From contig CAZSMR010000035.1 of NCBI GenBank assembly GCA_964608185.1, positions 1 through 10,502 on the forward strand: a DNA stretch of 10,502 nt. The letters run 5' to 3'. The notes under the pieces are model-generated. The model worked only from the letters and a program-made list of their open reading frames with translations, was not told the DNA's origin and did no database searches. The first letter of the stretch is position 1, and each line of letters starts with the position of its first letter. Shown piece after piece: positions 7,265 through 10,502 of the stretch. The translations under genes and the position numbers were made by a program. The stretch comes from Porticoccus sp964608185 (lineage in GTDB: Bacteria > Pseudomonadota > Gammaproteobacteria > Pseudomonadales > Porticoccaceae).

Positions 7265-7364
7265 NNNNNNNNNNNNNNNNNNNNNNNNNNNNNNNNNNNN
7301 NNNNNNNNNNNNNNNNNNNNNNNNNNNNNNNNNNNNNNNNNNNNNNNNNNNNNNNNNNNNNNNN
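7265..7364. other. Assembly gap of 100 N
   Basis: Exactly 100 undetermined bases, the conventional placeholder for a scaffold join of unknown size. The true distance between the LysR gene and the OsmC-like gene is therefore not known. The gap hides the LysR start and promoter and could contain one or more whole genes. Confidence 0.98.
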
Positions 7365-7378
7365 GACCTTGGGATATT

Positions 7379-7804
7379 TTAACTATTAGATTTAGCTATT
7401 TTAAAAGAATGTGTGATTTCAACACCACCATTCCTCAGCATGATGGAAGCGGAACAATATTTTTCAGCAGATAATTTGACTGCGTTACGGACTATATTTT
7501 CTTTAATATTAGCTCCTGATACTAAAAAATGAAGGTGTATTTTAGTAAATACCGCGGGAATTTCTTTAGCTCTAGTTGCTTCCACTTCAACTGTACATTC
7601 TATAAAATTTTGATGGCCTTTCTTTAAAATATACACCACATCGAAAGCTGCGCAACCACCCATACCCATTAATATCATTTCCATAGGACGCGGGCCTGAA
7701 TTTTTTCCACCATGTTCTGGAGGTCCATCCATAAGAACTGTATGCTTTGACTCAGATTCAGCTATAAATTTAGCTTCTCCATTCCATGAAATTTTTGCCT
7801 TCAT
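7379..7804 (-). CDS. OsmC/Ohr-superfamily protein, YhfA-like
   Basis: A 141-residue protein of the OsmC/Ohr superfamily, small dimeric cysteine enzymes of which characterised members reduce organic hydroperoxides. The two family cysteines are present: Cys51 in MGMGGCAAFDVV and Cys117 in SAEKYCSAS, together with GPRPMEMILM (37-46) and the closing NGGVEITHSF. The sequence follows E. coli YhfA (for example LSAEKYCS and ITHS) more closely than OsmC or Ohr proper, and the role of YhfA itself is not well defined. It lies 35 bases after trpC on the same strand and may be the last gene of the trp transcript. AAGG occurs about 13 bases before the ATG, rather far for ribosome binding. In Pseudomonas and E. 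coli this relative sits next to vfr/crp, which is absent here. Confidence 0.9.
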   Translation of the reverse strand: MKAKISWNGEAKFIAESESKHTVLMDGPPEHGGKNSGPRPMEMILMGMGGCAAFDVVYILKKGHQNFIECTVEVEATRAKEIPAVFTKIHLHFLVSGANIKENIVRNAVKLSAEKYCSASIMLRNGGVEITHSFKIAKSNS

Positions 7805-7839
7805 AACATTACATAACCTTGAGCAATTTTAGTCTAATA

Positions 7840-8655
7840 TCAAGCAAACATTTCGGATAATTTTAATCCTGGATTATCAGCACGCATAAATATTTCACCC
7901 ACCAGAAAGGCATTTACTTTAAATTCTCTCAATGTAGCTACATCCTTAGGAGTCAAAATACCACTTTCCGTAATGATAATTCTATCTTTTGGTATTTTAT
8001 TCAACAGATCAATGGTCGTTTGAATGTTGGTATCAAACGTGTGCAAATTACGGTTATTGATACCAATCATGGGATTATCGATCAAAAGAGCTCTCTCTAG
8101 TTCTTCCTCGTTGTGCACCTCAACTAAAATATCTAATCCAAGCTCTAAGGAAATCTCATGCAGCTCCTCGAGAGTTTTTTGGTCCAAAGCTGCAACAATG
8201 AGCAGTACACAATCAGCACCCAAAACATAGGACTCATAAATCTGATATGGGTCAATCAAAAAGTCCTTTCGTAGCACTGGTAGTGAAGTTATATTTCTGG
8301 CTATTTTTAAATAATCATCTGAGCCTTGAAAATATTTACTTTCTGTCAAAACCGATAAGCAGGCAGCTCCTCCTTGTTGATAGCTGTATGCAATCTGAGC
8401 AGGATCAAAGTTTTCTCTTATAACACCTTTACTCGGAGAAGCTTTTTTTATCTCTGCAACAACCGCAGGGGATCCATCCTTAATTTTTGCTGATAGGGCA
8501 CCAGAAAAACTCCTCAATTCTCTATTTTTTAAATCCCCGAAACATCGATTCTTTAGCTCTGCCAGTGATATATTTTTTTGACGACTGGCCACTTCTTCGA
8601 CCTTATTAATAATAATTTTTTTTAATACTGTTGGAGTTTCCAATACTGAATCCAT
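7840..8655 (-). CDS. trpC: Indole-3-glycerol phosphate synthase (monofunctional)
   Basis: A 271-residue TIM-barrel enzyme that closes carboxyphenylamino-deoxyribulose phosphate to indole-3-glycerol phosphate, the fourth step after chorismate. Seen: AEIKKASPSKGVIRENFDP (67-85) with the active-site Glu68 and Lys70, KYFQGS (107-112), VLRKDFLIDPYQIYES (127-142) with Lys130, ILVEVHNEEE (176-185) with Glu179, GINNRNL (198-204) and ITESGI (228-233). The length corresponds to the synthase alone, so unlike in E. coli it is not fused to TrpF, and trpF is not in the window. The start lies nine bases after the trpD stop. No purine-rich ribosome site precedes it (the upstream bases read CCTGACTTA), so translation probably depends on ribosomes finishing trpD. 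Confidence 0.96.
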   Translation of the reverse strand: MDSVLETPTVLKKIIINKVEEVASRQKNISLAELKNRCFGDLKNRELRSFSGALSAKIKDGSPAVVAEIKKASPSKGVIRENFDPAQIAYSYQQGGAACLSVLTESKYFQGSDDYLKIARNITSLPVLRKDFLIDPYQIYESYVLGADCVLLIVAALDQKTLEELHEISLELGLDILVEVHNEEELERALLIDNPMIGINNRNLHTFDTNIQTTIDLLNKIPKDRIIITESGILTPKDVATLREFKVNAFLVGEIFMRADNPGLKLSEMFA

Positions 8656-8664
8656 TAAGTCAGG

Positions 8665-9702
8665 TTAATTGAAGCAATGCGTAAACGAAGCAAGCTCTGA
8701 TATTTTTTCCTTCGCTAATCCACTACCAATAGAATCTTGGGCCAATATAACCCCTTCTTCTAGATTTTCTGCTATCCCAGACACATAAAGAGCTGCTCCA
8801 GCATTAAGGGCTATCATATCAGATGCAGCTTCAATTTTGGATGAAAAGACATGCTGTTTGCTTAGTGCAGATTTTATTATTTCTAAACTCTCTTTTGAAT
8901 TAGCAACTTTTAGCTCTTTAAGATCACCTTTTTTCATTCCGAAATTTTCTGGACTAATAGTGTATTCGGAAATCCTATTATTTTTCAGTTCTGCTACCCA
9001 GGTATTAGAAGATATACTAATTTCATCTAAACCATCCTCCGAGTGAACAACAAAAACATGCTTACCACCCAGCTCTTTCATCACTTCTGCTATTGGTCGA
9101 AGCCATTGTTTATCATAGACGCCTAATACCACATTAGGAACATTTGCAGGATTTGTTAGTGGTCCCAATAAATTAAAGATAGTGCGAACACCTAACTCTT
9201 TACGAGGACCAACCGCATGCTTCATAGCTGCATGATGATTTATGGCAAACATGAACCCGACACCAACCTCTTTAACGCAAAGAGCTATCTGTTGAACTGA
9301 TAAATCTAGATTTACCCCAGCATATTCTAATAAATCTGCACTACCACTTTTACTACTAACGCCACGGTTTCCATGTTTAGCAATATTAGCGCCTGCGGCT
9401 GCAGCGACAAAAATACTTGCCGTGGATACATTAAATATACCAGCGCTGTCACCTCCTGTTCCAACTATATCAACCAAATTTTCACTACTTATATTTAATG
9501 GTATAGATAATTCACGCATTACTTGAGCAGCCCCAATAATCTCATCTACAGTTTCACCCTTAATACGCAGTCCAACCAAAAATCCACCGATCTGTGCGTC
9601 AGTAGCCTTACCAGACATAATTTGCATCATCACTTCACGCATTTCATTGACTTGCAGATCATGCCCGTTCAAAACTACGTTAACTGCTTTTTTTATATCC
9701 AT
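8665..9702 (-). CDS. trpD: Anthranilate phosphoribosyltransferase
   Basis: A 345-residue enzyme, typical length, that transfers phosphoribose from PRPP to anthranilate. Seen: an N-terminal helical domain (about 1-70), then DIVGTGGDSAGIFNVST (78-94) binding PRPP, KHGNRGVSSKSGSADLLE (109-126), NHHAAMKHAVGPRKELGVRT (155-174), FNLLGPLTNP (176-185), HSEDGLDEIS (220-229) with the metal-binding Asp-Glu pair, and LNAGAALYVSG near the C-terminus. It is not fused to the glutamine amidotransferase, which is encoded separately just upstream as trpG. AAAGG (9712-9708 on the minus strand) overlaps the trpG stop and lies five bases before the ATG, so the two are tightly coupled. Confidence 0.97.
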   Translation of the reverse strand: MDIKKAVNVVLNGHDLQVNEMREVMMQIMSGKATDAQIGGFLVGLRIKGETVDEIIGAAQVMRELSIPLNISSENLVDIVGTGGDSAGIFNVSTASIFVAAAAGANIAKHGNRGVSSKSGSADLLEYAGVNLDLSVQQIALCVKEVGVGFMFAINHHAAMKHAVGPRKELGVRTIFNLLGPLTNPANVPNVVLGVYDKQWLRPIAEVMKELGGKHVFVVHSEDGLDEISISSNTWVAELKNNRISEYTISPENFGMKKGDLKELKVANSKESLEIIKSALSKQHVFSSKIEAASDMIALNAGAALYVSGIAENLEEGVILAQDSIGSGLAKEKISELASFTHCFN

Positions 9703-9710
9703 AACGACCT

Positions 9711-10289
9711 TTAATATTTTAAAAAATTTTCTAGCAAATCATGTCCTCTTAGAGTGAGTATTGACTCTGGGTGGAACTGGACTCCCTCAACTGGAAAATC
9801 TCTGTGTCGAAAACCCATGATTTCATCAATTTCACCTGACGGTTTTTGTGTCCAAGCAGTTTCCTCGAGACAGCTAGGTAAACTTTTGCGTTCCACAATT
9901 AACGAATGATAGCGTGTAGCCTCAAAGGGACTGGGAAGGCCTCTAAAAACTCCTTGGTTATTATGGTAGATAGGTGACGTTTTTCCGTGCATTACATTTC
10001 TAGCTCGAACAATATTTCCACCGAAAGCCTGAGCAATACTCTGATGGCCCAGACAGATTCCCAAAATAGGAATTTTTCCAAAAAATCGATTAATCGTAGC
10101 GACAGAAATTCCTGCCTCGTTTGGGGTACACGGACCAGGTGAAACAACTATTTTCTCAGGATTCATGCAATCTATTTCATCGAGCGTTAATTCATCATTT
10201 CTTATCACCTGAACATCAGCTTTTAGTTCGCCCAGATATTGCACTACGTTATAGGTAAATGAATCATAATTATCGATCATTAAAATCAT
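9711..10289 (-). CDS. trpG: Anthranilate synthase component II (glutamine amidotransferase)
   Basis: A 192-residue class I glutamine amidotransferase that supplies ammonia to TrpE for conversion of chorismate to anthranilate. Seen: MILMIDNYDSFTYN at the start, VVSPGPCTP (48-56), GICLGHQ (77-83) with nucleophile Cys79, and FHPES (172-176) with His173 and Glu175 completing the catalytic triad. The close relative PabA of folate synthesis has the same motifs, and some species share one subunit, but the placement between trpE and trpD favours TrpG. I chose the ATG at 10289 over the TTG at 10295 because AAGGTGG lies seven bases before the ATG but only one base before the TTG, and related proteins begin with the short MxLMIDNYDSF form. 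The gene begins 12 bases after the trpE stop. Confidence 0.95.
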   Translation of the reverse strand: MILMIDNYDSFTYNVVQYLGELKADVQVIRNDELTLDEIDCMNPEKIVVSPGPCTPNEAGISVATINRFFGKIPILGICLGHQSIAQAFGGNIVRARNVMHGKTSPIYHNNQGVFRGLPSPFEATRYHSLIVERKSLPSCLEETAWTQKPSGEIDEIMGFRHRDFPVEGVQFHPESILTLRGHDLLENFLKY

Positions 10290-10296
10290 AGCCAAA

Positions 10297-10303
10297 CCAC
10301 CTT
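10297..10303 (-). promoter_or_regulatory. Ribosome binding site that decides the trpG start
   Basis: On the minus strand AAGGTGG overlaps the trpE stop codon and ends seven bases before the ATG at 10289. This spacing selects the ATG over the TTG at 10295. The overlap with the trpE stop suggests coupled translation, fitting equal production of the two anthranilate synthase subunits. Confidence 0.65.
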
Positions 10304-10502
10304 AAACAACTAAATCAACAGCACGAAAAATAGCGCGTGCTTTATTTATGGTTTCTTTCCATTCTAATTCTGGTATGGAATCTGCTACGATTCCAGCTCC
10401 TGCTTGCACGTAAAGTTTTTCATCTTTAATAATTGCTGTTCTAATAGCTATAGCAGTATCCATATTACCGTTCCAAGAAATATACCCTACAGCTCCTCCA
10501 TA
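10302..10502 (-). CDS. trpE: Anthranilate synthase component I, C-terminal end (partial)
   Basis: The last 66 residues are present; the frame is open to the right edge. TrpE binds chorismate and, with ammonia from TrpG, forms anthranilate; it is usually the target of tryptophan feedback inhibition, through an N-terminal site that is not in this window. Seen: GGAVGYISWNGNMDTAIAIR, then VQAGAGIVADSIPELEW and ETINKARAIFRA. These match the chorismate-binding domain end of TrpE, including the conserved QAGAGIV(A)DS motif. PabB shares much of this region, but the ETxNKA ending and the trpG-trpD-trpC neighbours favour TrpE. The trpE promoter and any attenuator lie beyond the right edge. Confidence 0.94.
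   Translation of the reverse strand, partial: YGGAVGYISWNGNMDTAIAIRTAIIKDEKLYVQAGAGIVADSIPELEWKETINKARAIFRAVDLVV

Noticed and set aside
7171..7389. An open frame on the plus strand crossing the gap
   Set aside because: Its middle is made of undetermined bases and its left part is antisense to the LysR helix-turn-helix.

Overview
The window reads as ordinary chromosomal DNA of an AT-rich gammaproteobacterium. Three things point there: a Fis protein in the dusB-fis arrangement, a di-iron Coq7 instead of the flavin enzyme UbiF, and separate TrpG, TrpD and monofunctional TrpC proteins as in Pseudomonas and related marine groups. A more exact placement is not possible from the sequence alone. There is no sign of plasmid, phage, transposon, CRISPR or tRNA, and codon use looks even by eye. 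A run of exactly 100 N (7265-7364) shows that this is a scaffold with an unresolved gap.

Layout. Positions 3-4599 (+ strand) hold the 3' end of accC, a 170-bp spacer, then dusB-fis-purH-purD. dusB and fis overlap by four bases, and the other junctions are 30-40 bases. Positions 4661-5617 (- strand) hold a lone metallo-beta-lactamase-fold hydrolase. coq7 (5690-6334, +) diverges from it and converges, with an 8-bp overlap, on a LysR-type regulator (6327-7264, -) whose first codons lie in the gap. From 7379 to the right edge (- strand) a tight tryptophan operon is read leftwards as trpE (3' end only), trpG, trpD, trpC, followed by an OsmC/YhfA-type protein.

How the genes work together. The left block covers fatty-acid synthesis (biotin carboxylase), tRNA modification (dihydrouridine), a nucleoid and growth-rate regulator (Fis), and late purine synthesis (PurH makes IMP, PurD makes GAR). 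The right block makes anthranilate from chorismate (TrpE and TrpG) and carries it through phosphoribosylation (TrpD) to indole-3-glycerol phosphate (TrpC). Coq7 hydroxylates the ubiquinone precursor and the OsmC-like protein probably reduces peroxides.

Nothing here looks like an undescribed system. The points worth checking concern gene order. prmA is missing between accC and dusB, and crp/vfr is missing between trpC and osmC. Two blocks that are separate in Pseudomonas are adjacent here, with the hydrolase and the LysR gene at the seams. There is also an inverted repeat in the accC-dusB spacer.
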